A stretch of DNA of 64,000 bases from Arthrobacter_E sp044748305 (lineage in GTDB: Bacteria > Actinomycetota > Actinomycetes > Actinomycetales > Micrococcaceae). Under the pieces are notes generated by a model that worked only from the letters and a program-made list of their open reading frames with translations, was not told the origin of the DNA and searched no databases. Numbering within the stretch: position 1 is the stretch's first letter; every line of letters begins with the position of its first letter. The stretch spans positions 62,001 through 126,000 of the forward strand of contig NZ_JBIVFT010000004.1 of assembly GCF_044748305.1 (NCBI RefSeq). Direction: 5' to 3'. The translations under genes and the position numbers were made by a program. Positions 26,028 to 35,208 of the stretch are shown piece by piece.

Positions 26028-29000
26028 TCAGCAATGCGGAACGTCGTTGCCACCCGGCTCTCCGAGCTTGGTGTGACCGGTGATCACATACCGCCCGCCG
26101 TTCTTGGACCCGTTCGTGACCAAGTACCAGTTGAAGTTGCCCTTGCTACCGACAGTGCCACTTGTCGTCCAGTACTTGTTCTCAAATGTCACCCAACACT
26201 TGACCGAGAATGAATCACCCGGTCCGAACCACGGAGCATCGTAGTTGCTGGCCCCGTCGCACTCGTGGGTGGCATCGCTCCAGTTGACGCCACCGTAGGT
26301 GTAGGTGCAGCTGCGGGTCACGACCCCCGTATTCAGCGAGGTGGGCCATTCTGTCTTCTGGGCCCCCGATGTTGCCGTGCTGGACGCCTTCGCGCCGCCC
26401 TTACCGAGTGAGTTGAAGGTCTGCACACTGATGGTGGCCTGCTTGCCGTAGCCGCCCGTGTCATAGCTGCGGCTTCCGCTGGCCGGAACGCTCTGCCATC
26501 CTCCGCCATTGATGCTGATCTTCGTGTCGGCGACATCATTGCTGGCGGACGACGGCGAGTTCCAACTGAAGCTCACGGACGTACTGTTCAGGGCGCCATC
26601 CTGATGGGAAGCACTCGGAGTACCCGGCGACCCGTACGGGGTCGCCTGTGCAGGGGCGCTGGCATCCGAGCTCGGAGCCACCGAGGAATCGGCCACCACG
26701 GTGATCGACTGGGCCTGACCATTGGGGAAACCTCCCACGGTTCCACCCGGGTTGATCGAACCGCTCCGGCCCGAAGGACTCGCCAGGTAGCGGTAGCTGA
26801 CCTCGGAAGCCCCCGAGCCGTTCCGCTGGGCGGCGCTCAGCTGGGAGAAGTTGACCGTAATCTGCTGCCCGTTGCCACCCGTGTTCGTCGGGCTTGCCGT
26901 CACATTCTGCGGAGTGCCCAGCTTGCCGGTGGCGCGCCGCGGGTCACTGGCAGCCGAGACCGGCCCCTTGCCGGCCTTGTTTTCGGCCTGAACCGTGAAG
27001 GTGTAGGCGGCCTCCGAGTTGCTCACGGTGAAGTTGGTGGTCTGGCTCGTGCCCGGCACCGTGACGGTGACCGATGCCTGCCCGCCGCCGCTGCGCGTGA
27101 CGTAGTAGTTCTTGACCGGGTCACCATTGAGGACCGGCTGCGTCCAGTCGACCGCGATCTGATTCTGGCTGCCCACGCTCGACACCACACGGGTGGTCGG
27201 AGCCTGAGGCTGCCCCGGAGGCGCCGCAGGATGATCGGCGATCGAGTACGCGCTCCAGTCCGACGGCGTCGGAGCGTCATTCACCGCCTGGATGCGGAAG
27301 GTGTAGTCAGTCCCGTTCGTGAGCCCCTTCCAGGTGTAGCTGCCACCCGTGAGACCGGTCTTCTGCGTGACGCCCCCGGCTGCCGGAGAGACTTCCAGGG
27401 TGTAACTCTTCACCGGTGAACCAGTGCTGACCGCCGGGGTCCAGTTCACCGTCATGCTGGAGTCGCCGGCCTTCACCGTGGGGGCGCCCATCTGCTGAGG
27501 CTTCACGTCCGGACGGACATCACCGGACTGGGCCGAGGGCTTGGAATCCCCGACCTCGTTGGTGGCGATCACCGTGAAGTGGTACGTGACGTTATTGCTC
27601 AGACCCGTCAAGGTACAGGTCGTAGCAGGGCAGTTCTGGTTGAAGCCATTGCTCGACTGCACCTTGTAGTTGGTGATGGGAGCCCCGTTGTCGGAGGGCG
27701 GGGCCCAGTGCAGAACCGCGGTGCGGTCCCGGATGTCGGAGGCCGTCGGAGCCGACGGTGTGTCCGGCGCGGCACGCACGGTCAGCCGAAGCCGGCCGGT
27801 CGCCCGTCGGCTCGGATCCCCGGTCTTGTCCTCGATGCTGTATCGCACCACCAGGACGCCCTTGAAGTCGGCGGCCGGCGTGACCGTGACATTCCCACCG
27901 TTCACCGTGGGCGCGCCTGCCGTGGAACCGGTCTCCACCTGAACGTCGACGACCTTCAGCGGCGTGTCCGGGAACGGGTTCACGTCGTTGGCCGTCACGT
28001 CGGTGGTGCTCGGCTTCCCGGCGTCGGCCTTGTCCACGACGTCGTCGTTCGCAACGGGCTTCGCACGATCCGAGGCCACCAATTGGACGGTCACCTCGGC
28101 CGAGACAGGATCGGAACGCCCGTCCGTCACACTCAGACCGATCTTCGCCGTCGAATCGACCGGCGTCTCCTTGGGTGCCGAAACCGACAACGTCGATCCG
28201 TCCAGTTTCGCCTCGAAGCGGGAGGGCTTGTTCTCCAGCGTGAACTTGAGCTTCTCCTGGTCCCCGGGATCCACGTCCTTGGCCAGCTTGCTGAGATCAA
28301 GCGTCGCGGTCTCGCCCATCGGCACGTCCAGCGGAGAACCGAGGAACGTGGGTGGATGGTTGGCATTCGGATCCGGCTTGACCAGGGTCAGGATGGTCAA
28401 GGTCGAGGTCAGGCCGTTCGGGTCGTCAGGCCCGCTTCCGTCCGTGACTTCGAAGGTGATGGAGCCGGGCCCGACGAAGTCCTTGAGCGCCGCGTAATGC
28501 AGGCTCGTCCCGTCCGAACCGATGACCTTGTCACTCGCGCCGCCCATGACCTTGATCTTGTCCGCCACGGTGACGCGCGGAGAGTGCCCGGCTCGTACTG
28601 CGACGTAGTCGGAGAGCTTGAGGTCCACGCTCTGGCCCGCAGTCACCTCGACCACCTGGCTGTTTTTCAGGGCTGGCGGCATGTCTCCCTGACCGGGTAC
28701 GTGGATGATGGCCGTGGCGCTCAGCCCGTCCATGTCGGTGACCGTGTACGGAATCAGCTGCGGAGCGGACGTCAGGGTGACGCGGACCGACCCCTTGGCG
28801 CTGACGACGGCATTGGGCGTACCGTCCGGGAAAGTGATCTTCAGATCCTCGGTGACCCCGTCCGGATCCGAATCGTTCTTCAGCACCGGCACGTCAACGG
28901 CGGTCTTCCCCAAAGTCTGGGACAGCGAGACGTGATCGTCATTGGCCACCGGGGCCTCGGGCAGGTGCTTCGGCGTCACCTTCAGGACGATCACCGCGCT

Positions 29001-32000
29001 GCCCTGGGCGCCCTTGTCGTCCTGAATGGTGTACCGGACATTGTGCGTCCCCGTGGCGTCAGGTGCCGTCAGCAGGACTCGGCCGTTCTCGGTCGCGGAG
29101 GCCTGCAGCGCCGCTTCCGCGTCGAAGCGGTCCTTCACGAGGCTGATCGGATCTCCATCGGGGTCCGAGTCGTTGGCCAGTGCGTCGACGGCGACCTTGC
29201 GGCCGGGCTTGACCTCGGCGACGTCGTCCACGGCGATCGGCTTCTGGTTCACGGTCGGGGCGGGAGCCACGCCGACGATCACGGTGCCGGTGTTCTCGGC
29301 ACCGATACGGTCCCGGACACGATAGGTGAAAGTGTCCGTCCCGGCCGAAGCGCTTCCGGCGATGTAATCGATGCTGCCATCGCCCACCACTGCGGTGCCC
29401 AGAGCCGGTGCCTTGTCGATCCCGACCAGTTCCACGGAGTCGCCGTCCGGATCGATGCCGTCCAGAGGGATGACGATCTTCGTCTTCATACCGGCCAGGA
29501 CCCGCGCCGTGACGTTCTTCGGCTCGGGCCTGGAATTCCGGGCGTCATCGCGCGCCTTGATCCGGATGACGAGCTGCGCGGAGTCCTCCTGTCCGGATTC
29601 GTTCTTCACCGTGTACGTGGCATAGACCGTCTTCGGAGTATTGCCTGCGAGGAAGCGGACGTTGTTCCCCGACGTGAAGATCCGCCCATCGGCCACGTCT
29701 GGGACCTCGGTCAGTTTCGGGCTCAGCGTCAGCTTTCCGCCGTTCGGGTCGACGTCGTTGGCGAGGACCGGGATCGTCACGACGTCCCCCACGCGGACCG
29801 TCGCCTCATCGTCTTTCGCCTGCGGCGCGGCCAGCTTCGCCGGCGGCGGGATGACCACCACCGAGATCTCCCCTGTGGCGGAGGCCTTGCCGTTGGAAAT
29901 CGTGTATTTCAGGGTGACGGTCCCCTGCGCGTGCAGATCCGTCACCCGCACCACGCTGTGGTCGAGCACGGAGACGCTCACCGGGGCGCCGTTCGGCACG
30001 GTCACCGACTGCACCACGAGCACCCCGCCCGCCGGGTCGAAGTCGTTCCCCAGCACGTCCACCAGGGCGCTGCCGCCGCTGGGGAGCTGTGCCACATCGC
30101 GCACCGCGATCGGGGCCTCCCCCGTGTTCGCTGGGACCACGTCCACGCGGACCAGCTGCTGGGCGGCGGCCGGACCGTTCGTCACCATGTAGGTGATGTA
30201 GTGCGGCCCCTCGGTCCGGGAGCTGAACTGGAAGGTCTGCTGATCGGCTCCGATGGTCGCGCTGGACTGACCATCCGCAGTCACCTGCGCCAGGCGGAGC
30301 TGCCCGCCCAGCGGGTCGACGTCGTTCTTCAGGGGCGCGATGGTGATGCTCTGCCCGGCCATCGCCACGACGGAGTCGGCGTTCGCGATAGGGGCCAGGG
30401 CCCCGCTCGGACGCACGTCGAGGGTCACCGGGATCTCCGCGGTCTCCCGCCCGTCGGAGATCTTCAGCGTCACGGTGCGCTTGCCCGGAACACTGCCGGC
30501 GTCCTTGAGGGAGAGCTGGCCGTCGGGACGGGTCTGCACGATGTCCTGGTCATTGCTGCTGCTGGCGCCGACCAGATACATGTCATCGCCGTCGGGATCC
30601 ATGAAGTCGGACAGCACGTTCTGGACCAGCTGTTTGCCCTGCATGAGGGTCAGACTGGGCACGCGGCCCGGTTTGAGCTGAGGCTTGTGGTTGACCTCGG
30701 GCGGAACCACCGTCAGCGACACCACGGCCGCGTTCGAGCCGCCCCGGCCGTCATTGGCCGTGTACTTGAACTGAGTGTTCCCCTTCGCATCCCCCGGCAC
30801 GCTGATCTGGAAACCGGTCGCCCCGTAGATGCCTTCCACGTGGCCGAACGCCGGCTGGGTGTCGGCGTGAACGCGCAGGACATCACCGTCCGCGTCCGAG
30901 TCGTTGTCCAGCACAGGCAGAACGGTGGTCCTGCCGGCCCGCACCCCATAGCTGTCCGGTTTGACCACGGGCGGGGTGTTGGGCTTGGTCCGGTCCGGAA
31001 GGGTGGTTCTCTGCACCTCGTCCGCCGACTCCTGGTCCGCGTCCTGCGAGGTGTGCTTGGGAGGGATCACGTCGTCCCAGTTGTTGACCAGCAGCATGTT
31101 CTGATTCACCAACCAGACGTTGCCGGCGTTCACATCGTTCAGGACCACCAGATCGCGGTTGACGCGGAAGACGAACGACGGCGTGTTGCTCGCCTTGGGC
31201 ACATCTCGCTGCTGATCGTTCGCGGGATCCGTGCACTTGCGGACATAACGATTGCTGCCGCTCCAGGCGCTGTAGACGCAGCCGCCCAGTTGCACGGGAG
31301 CCGCCGCCACCCCGGTGCCGCCGGCATCCACGGTGCTCGCCTGTCCTCCGTCGAGGGGCTGCAGGATCAATTGGGTCCCGGTGGCGATCGCCACCTGGTC
31401 GCTGGCCGGTCCACTCTGCTGAAGCTTGGCGTTCCGGGCGTCCGGAACCGTCACGCTGCCGCCGCCCGGCAGCAGCAGTTTGCCCCGTGCGCCGTCCAGG
31501 ACGACAGTCTTGTCACCCAGCACCGCCATCTGAAGTTCGCCGGCACCCTTGAGGTCGGACCGCTCCTGTGTCTTGTGATCCGTGACGGTCCCGGCATCAT
31601 CCAGGGAGAACTCCGTCAGCACGCCCTTCTCAGGATCGGCCACTCCGACATGACCGTCGGCACCGACCGCGGCCAGCGTCCCTTGTCCGCCGACCACACT
31701 GGGTTCCACCGAATCAGGGGCGAAGCCTCCGATCGCGTCGGACTTCATGGCCCAGACCCGGCCCTTGACCGGGTCAGCCACCGCCACGACACCGCCGCCG
31801 ATCAAAGTGGACGACGCCGCGGGAGCTTTTTCCTCACCGCTGAGCCGCACGGTGGACGGGTCGAGCTGATTGAGCCCGCCGCTCTCGGAGTCGCGCACCA
31901 GCACGGTCTGTTTCGATTGCAGAACATCGAAGCTGCTGCTGGCCGGGGTGGCCGCGCCGTCGAGCACCTTGGATGCGTAGTTGAGCCGCCCCACCGCATT

Positions 32001-32177
32001 GCGCGCCTTCGAGGTCACCCACACCCCGCCGTCGTTCAAGTCCACCTCAGCGGTTTTGAACCCCGGATACGCCAGCGCAGCAGCCGCCAACGACAACGAC
32101 ACCACTGTCACCGAAGCGATGGCCACCGCACGGCGGGTCTTGCGGCCAAGGGACGAAAAAGGCCGTACACGGCTCAT
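26028..32177 (-). CDS. Giant secreted Ig-like/fibronectin type III repeat protein (copy 2)
   Basis: 2049 residues from the ATG at 32177 (AAGGA 9-10 nt upstream; a TTG three codons earlier is possible). Same plan as the neighbouring giant: signal segment, propeller-like region ending in NWDDVIPP, tandem ND-x-DPDGD Ig/cadherin-like repeats from about 400 to 1465, FN3 domains from about 1470 (SNGFNQNCPATTCTLTGL in the first), and a distinct Cys-rich C-terminus ending in Cys. The paralogues are clearly homologous throughout but diverged except for the first ~70 residues, where even the DNA is nearly identical. Expected to be exported and to form or bind surface structures. First gene of the 29-kb co-oriented cluster. 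Confidence 0.88.
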   Translation of the reverse strand: MSRVRPFSSLGRKTRRAVAIASVTVVSLSLAAAALAYPGFKTAEVDLNDGGVWVTSKARNAVGRLNYASKVLDGAATPASSSFDVLQSKQTVLVRDSESGGLNQLDPSTVRLSGEEKAPAASSTLIGGGVVAVADPVKGRVWAMKSDAIGGFAPDSVEPSVVGGQGTLAAVGADGHVGVADPEKGVLTEFSLDDAGTVTDHKTQERSDLKGAGELQMAVLGDKTVVLDGARGKLLLPGGGSVTVPDARNAKLQQSGPASDQVAIATGTQLILQPLDGGQASTVDAGGTGVAAAPVQLGGCVYSAWSGSNRYVRKCTDPANDQQRDVPKASNTPSFVFRVNRDLVVLNDVNAGNVWLVNQNMLLVNNWDDVIPPKHTSQDADQESADEVQRTTLPDRTKPNTPPVVKPDSYGVRAGRTTVLPVLDNDSDADGDVLRVHADTQPAFGHVEGIYGATGFQISVPGDAKGNTQFKYTANDGRGGSNAAVVSLTVVPPEVNHKPQLKPGRVPSLTLMQGKQLVQNVLSDFMDPDGDDMYLVGASSSNDQDIVQTRPDGQLSLKDAGSVPGKRTVTLKISDGRETAEIPVTLDVRPSGALAPIANADSVVAMAGQSITIAPLKNDVDPLGGQLRLAQVTADGQSSATIGADQQTFQFSSRTEGPHYITYMVTNGPAAAQQLVRVDVVPANTGEAPIAVRDVAQLPSGGSALVDVLGNDFDPAGGVLVVQSVTVPNGAPVSVSVLDHSVVRVTDLHAQGTVTLKYTISNGKASATGEISVVVIPPPAKLAAPQAKDDEATVRVGDVVTIPVLANDVDPNGGKLTLSPKLTEVPDVADGRIFTSGNNVRFLAGNTPKTVYATYTVKNESGQEDSAQLVIRIKARDDARNSRPEPKNVTARVLAGMKTKIVIPLDGIDPDGDSVELVGIDKAPALGTAVVGDGSIDYIAGSASAGTDTFTYRVRDRIGAENTGTVIVGVAPAPTVNQKPIAVDDVAEVKPGRKVAVDALANDSDPDGDPISLVKDRFDAEAALQASATENGRVLLTAPDATGTHNVRYTIQDDKGAQGSAVIVLKVTPKHLPEAPVANDDHVSLSQTLGKTAVDVPVLKNDSDPDGVTEDLKITFPDGTPNAVVSAKGSVRVTLTSAPQLIPYTVTDMDGLSATAIIHVPGQGDMPPALKNSQVVEVTAGQSVDLKLSDYVAVRAGHSPRVTVADKIKVMGGASDKVIGSDGTSLHYAALKDFVGPGSITFEVTDGSGPDDPNGLTSTLTILTLVKPDPNANHPPTFLGSPLDVPMGETATLDLSKLAKDVDPGDQEKLKFTLENKPSRFEAKLDGSTLSVSAPKETPVDSTAKIGLSVTDGRSDPVSAEVTVQLVASDRAKPVANDDVVDKADAGKPSTTDVTANDVNPFPDTPLKVVDVQVETGSTAGAPTVNGGNVTVTPAADFKGVLVVRYSIEDKTGDPSRRATGRLRLTVRAAPDTPSAPTASDIRDRTAVLHWAPPSDNGAPITNYKVQSSNGFNQNCPATTCTLTGLSNNVTYHFTVIATNEVGDSKPSAQSGDVRPDVKPQQMGAPTVKAGDSSMTVNWTPAVSTGSPVKSYTLEVSPAAGGVTQKTGLTGGSYTWKGLTNGTDYTFRIQAVNDAPTPSDWSAYSIADHPAAPPGQPQAPTTRVVSSVGSQNQIAVDWTQPVLNGDPVKNYYVTRSGGGQASVTVTVPGTSQTTNFTVSNSEAAYTFTVQAENKAGKGPVSAASDPRRATGKLGTPQNVTASPTNTGGNGQQITVNFSQLSAAQRNGSGASEVSYRYLASPSGRSGSINPGGTVGGFPNGQAQSITVVADSSVAPSSDASAPAQATPYGSPGTPSASHQDGALNSTSVSFSWNSPSSASNDVADTKISINGGGWQSVPASGSRSYDTGGYGKQATISVQTFNSLGKGGAKASSTATSGAQKTEWPTSLNTGVVTRSCTYTYGGVNWSDATHECDGASNYDAPWFGPGDSFSVKCWVTFENKYWTTSGTVGSKGNFNWYLVTNGSKNGGRYVITGHTKLGEPGGNDVPHC
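31957..32114 (-). repeat. 158-bp near-identical coding segment, copy B
   Basis: Partner of 25618-25775 (two mismatches). Same coding position in the paralogous giant gene. Confidence 0.92.
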
Positions 32178-32274
32178 CGTGGTCAATCCTTCGGGTCTTG
32201 TTCGGAACCGGAGCCGGCGGGCGAAGCCTACCGGGGTCCTTGTACACAGTTTTTCACGACAGTGTGCAAACCCG

Positions 32275-32285
32275 AAAGTAACTTT
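32275..32285. promoter_or_regulatory. AT-rich palindrome AAAGTTACTTT upstream of giant gene copy 2
   Basis: Same palindrome and similar position (90-98 nt before the start) as at 25941-25951. Downstream on the minus strand a TTGCAC and a TGTACA lie 17 nt apart, a weak promoter candidate. Confidence 0.55.
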
Positions 32286-32308
32286 GCAGGATTAATTCCT
32301 GAAAGTCG

Positions 32309-33454
32309 TCAGTCGACCACCAATCCGCGCCCGACGCCCCGCTCCAGCAGCACCGGGGAGATCTCCCCGAAGCCGCGGACGTTCTCAGATTCCTGAGGTG
32401 TCAGGACATAGCGCTGGTCCCCTTTCAGCACACTGGCCGTCAGCGAATCCACCAGGACCGTACCCGGTTCGGCAAGGGCGGTGAGTCGAGCCGCCAGATT
32501 CACCGTAGGTCCGTAGATGTCGCCCATTCGCGACAGAATCCGGCCCCACACCAAGGCGACGCGCGTCTTCGGCAGGATCTCATCCGCTTCGAAGGCCTCC
32601 GAGAGGGCGAGTGAGATCTCGGCTCCCGCCGTCGGCGTCTCAGCGACATAGAGGACTTCGTCCCCGATGGTCTTCACCAGCCGGCCACCGCCCACCGAAA
32701 TGATCTCCGCGCACTTGTTCTCGAACCGCTGCACCAGCTGAGCCAGCGTCCGCTCGTTCATCCGGCGCGACAGGCTCGTGTAAGAGACCAGGTCGGCGAA
32801 CCCGACGGCGCGCGCGAGCGGCAACGGAGCGTCGTCCTCGTCCCCCTCGCGCCCCTCCTCGCTGGCTTCCAGCCCGGACGCGGCCCGAACGGACAGCCGC
32901 TGCACTGCGGCGTTGAGCTGGCGGCGCCACGAGTAACGCAGCACGTCTTCAAGAGGGTCGATCAGAGCGGGCAGGATCTCCACGATGTCCTGGCGGGCCT
33001 CCGCATCGGAGATCCCCTGATTCGCCATGAGGTCCTCGACGAGGGCTTCGACCTGCCAGACCACCATGCGGTCCGTCATCTGGCCGATGGACCGGGCGAT
33101 GGAGATCGCGGTCTCCTCGGTCAGAAGGCCCTGCCGCACCAGACCGATGATCTCGCCCAGGGCGTCCTGGTCGGCGGCGGTGAAGGCGATGTCCTCGTCA
33201 CCCCAATTGGGGAAGCCGAGCGCCCGCCAGATCTTGCGCGCGGAGTGCAGCGAGACGCCGACGCCCGAAGCCACCTGGCGGCGCTTGAGCGTCCGGTCAC
33301 CGCCCAGCAGACGGCGCTGCAGCTCGCGGACCGATCCGATCTGGGGAAGTGAGGTGGTCGGCACGGGAACCACCGGCAGCTGACCGGATTCCACCACGGG
33401 CAACGACCTCGTGACGGGGGTGCTGTCCTCCGTCACGGCGTTCTCCTCGCTCAC
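32309..33454 (-). CDS. Class III adenylate cyclase, Rv1264-like
   Basis: 381 residues. The N-terminal half (40-200) resembles the autoinhibitory, pH-sensing regulatory domain of the mycobacterial cyclase Rv1264 (ARKIWRALGFPNWGDED). The catalytic domain (about 215-360) has metal-binding Asp221 (FADLVSYT) and Asp265 (TIGDEV), adenine-specifying Lys261 and Asp312, and the transition-state pair Asn319/Arg323 (VNLAAR). All residues needed for ATP-to-cAMP conversion appear present. Soluble, no membrane helix. Its GTG start overlaps the PH-domain gene stop (GTGA), so the two are co-translated. Likely regulated by pH through the N-terminal domain, by analogy only. Confidence 0.92.
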   Translation of the reverse strand: MSEENAVTEDSTPVTRSLPVVESGQLPVVPVPTTSLPQIGSVRELQRRLLGGDRTLKRRQVASGVGVSLHSARKIWRALGFPNWGDEDIAFTAADQDALGEIIGLVRQGLLTEETAISIARSIGQMTDRMVVWQVEALVEDLMANQGISDAEARQDIVEILPALIDPLEDVLRYSWRRQLNAAVQRLSVRAASGLEASEEGREGDEDDAPLPLARAVGFADLVSYTSLSRRMNERTLAQLVQRFENKCAEIISVGGGRLVKTIGDEVLYVAETPTAGAEISLALSEAFEADEILPKTRVALVWGRILSRMGDIYGPTVNLAARLTALAEPGTVLVDSLTASVLKGDQRYVLTPQESENVRGFGEISPVLLERGVGRGLVVD

Positions 33455-34041
33455 TCTCCACCTTCTCTCAGTTCCCAGGGCAATGCAGGGTCTTGGAAAT
33501 CGTCCACCGTGTCATCCGGATAGATGACCCCCGGCGGCAGCTTGTCGATGGCCTCCTGGACGAAGCCGCGGAACTTCTCCACCTCGGGCACATCGTTCAG
33601 CACTCCGTACCCCGTATGGCGCAGTTCCAAGGTTATAGTCCCGGAACGCAGGGGACGCTGGAGAAGTTCCTGCCGCACCGCCATGTCCTGAACGCTGGCC
33701 AGGAAGTACTGCCGTGTCACCTTGCCCAGTACGCCTGTCTGGATCATGAGCCGCTGGCTGGTGAGGACGTAACGGGTGCCGTTCCAGGCCAGAATCCTGG
33801 GCAGGGTGTGGAACAGCACCAAGGCGACGGCGGCGAGTCCGCACGCCAGCGCAAGGTACGGTTCGCTCTGCTGCGGTACCCAGGACCACAGTCTGCTGAG
33901 ATTCCCCCGCAGGAGCCAGCTCGCGGCGAAAGAGGCCGCCGCCAGGCAGAGGAGGCAGAGGATCACCGGCCAGATGAGGGCACGGGCTTGCGGTCTGGTG
34001 GTGCAGATGAGTTGTTCACCCGGCAGGAGTGTCTTACGCAT
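33451..34041 (-). CDS. Membrane PH-domain (bPH2/YdbS-like) protein
   Basis: 196 residues. Two hydrophobic segments (about 22-44 and 60-82) precede a bacterial pleckstrin-homology domain with the usual NGTRYVLTSQRLMIQTGVLGK start and a C-terminal EVEKFRGFVQEAI helix. The function of this widespread family is unknown. The gene overlaps the biotin ligase gene by 8 bp and the cyclase gene by 4 bp, forming a three-gene transcript birA-PH-cyclase. Confidence 0.88.
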   Translation of the reverse strand: MRKTLLPGEQLICTTRPQARALIWPVILCLLCLAAASFAASWLLRGNLSRLWSWVPQQSEPYLALACGLAAVALVLFHTLPRILAWNGTRYVLTSQRLMIQTGVLGKVTRQYFLASVQDMAVRQELLQRPLRSGTITLELRHTGYGVLNDVPEVEKFRGFVQEAIDKLPPGVIYPDDTVDDFQDPALPWELREGGE

Positions 34042-34936
34042 GACCGTCCGGACGGTGTGGGCGCAGATGGATCACATCGCCCGCCGTCACGGTGTGGACG
34101 GTGCCGCCCTCGTCACGGACCACCAGGGAACCGTCGTGATCGAGCCGTTCCGCCACACCGATCACCTCACGGTCACCCGGCAGCTGGGCCCGGACGGTGC
34201 GGCCCAGGGTGACGGTGGCCTGGGTGAGCCGGTGAAGGACCGAGCCGTCGCCCGCGAGGCCGGCCTCCGGATCGCCGTCCGCATTGCAGTAGTCCCGGTA
34301 CAAGGCCGTGAAGCGCCGCAGATAGCCGGCCACCAGTGTATTCCGGTCCAGCGACCCGGCGCCCAGAAGCCGCAGGGACGTCGCAGTGGGGACGGGCAGC
34401 TCGTCCTCGTCCAGACTCACGTTCACCCCGGTGCCGAGCACGACGACGGGCGGGGCGCCGTCCGAGGGGAAGTACAGCTGCGCCAGGATGCCTGCCAGCT
34501 TCTTCTCACCCGACATCAGGTCGTTGGGCCACTTCACCTGCACGCGAAGGCCGCAGACGTCCACGAGCGCCTCACGCCAGGCTTCGGCGGCAAGCAAGGA
34601 GAACCAGGAGTAGCGGTCGCTCGCCAAAGGGAGCCCTTGCGCGTTGACCGGTCGGAGCACCAGGGAGATCGCCAGGGCGGCCCTGGGAGGCGCCTGCCAC
34701 TGCCGGTCCAGACGGCCGCGACCCGCGTCCTGGTGATCGGCGATGAGGACGCTCAGATCCGGATGACTCGTGGCCGGCTCAGCGGCCAGAGCCGCCAGGA
34801 GGTCGGTGTTGGTGGATCCGGTGCTCTCCACGAAATCCATGCGGGACAGACCGAGGGAGCTGACGAGCCCGTTCCGGGCCATCGCGACGTCGAACGGCTC
34901 CCTGCCTTCGTCCGGATGTCCCTGTGCGTTCTCCAT
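34034..34936 (-). CDS. birA: Biotin-[acetyl-CoA-carboxylase] ligase BirA
   Basis: 300 residues; attaches biotin to the carboxyl carrier domain of biotin enzymes via biotinyl-AMP. Motifs: GSTNTDLL (about 40-47), the nucleotide-binding DAGRGRLDRQW and KWPNDLMSG. No N-terminal helix-turn-helix, so it is not itself a DNA-binding repressor. The obvious client is the biotinylated carboxylase alpha subunit at 44865. It is divergent from the carboxylase beta gene. The ATG is preceded by TAGGAT exactly 6 nt upstream, so it may be leaderless. Confidence 0.94.
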   Translation of the reverse strand: MENAQGHPDEGREPFDVAMARNGLVSSLGLSRMDFVESTGSTNTDLLAALAAEPATSHPDLSVLIADHQDAGRGRLDRQWQAPPRAALAISLVLRPVNAQGLPLASDRYSWFSLLAAEAWREALVDVCGLRVQVKWPNDLMSGEKKLAGILAQLYFPSDGAPPVVVLGTGVNVSLDEDELPVPTATSLRLLGAGSLDRNTLVAGYLRRFTALYRDYCNADGDPEAGLAGDGSVLHRLTQATVTLGRTVRAQLPGDREVIGVAERLDHDGSLVVRDEGGTVHTVTAGDVIHLRPHRPDGHA

Positions 34937-34942
34937 GCCTCA

Positions 34943-34948
34943 ATCCTA
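34943..34948 (-). promoter_or_regulatory. Probable -10 box of leaderless birA
   Basis: TAGGAT with a 6-nt gap to the birA ATG, which would place the transcript start at or next to the start codon. Confidence 0.5.
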
Positions 34949-35084
34949 GCCACGGGGCCGAGGAGGTCCGGGCGCCCGTCCCACCTGCTTTCACTGATTC
35001 GTGCGGCACCGGACCGCGCTGGGCGGGGAATCGTCCGGTTCCACGAGGGACCCTCAGACGACACCCAAGAGCTCCGGGTCCGAA

Positions 35085-35103
35085 TTTGTAGGTTTTCTAC
35101 AGA
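35085..35103. promoter_or_regulatory. Palindromic operator upstream of acyl-CoA carboxylase beta gene
   Basis: TTTGTAG-N5-CTACAGA, one mismatch from a perfect palindrome, in the birA/carboxylase-beta divergent gap. The same element without mismatch lies upstream of the alpha subunit (44745-44763). A TANNNT box (TAAACT, 35125-35130) begins 31 nt after its centre. Confidence 0.7.
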
Positions 35104-35208
35104 GGTTCCAGGCATCGACGTGGCTAAACTGGCTCTCAGGCTTGTCGAGTGTGCACAAGCCGCCCAGAAGCGTTACAGGCAGCGATGCCGGGACCGGAAG
35201 TGAGGACC

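Noticed and set aside
3308..32309. Hidden WXG100 (Esx) gene inside the EccC cluster
   Set aside because: All gaps are under 200 bp and neither strand shows a ~100-codon W-x-G helical protein.
27579..32396. 1605-codon open frame on the plus strand opposite giant gene copy 2
   Set aside because: Same reason: compositional antisense artefact over a clear coding gene.
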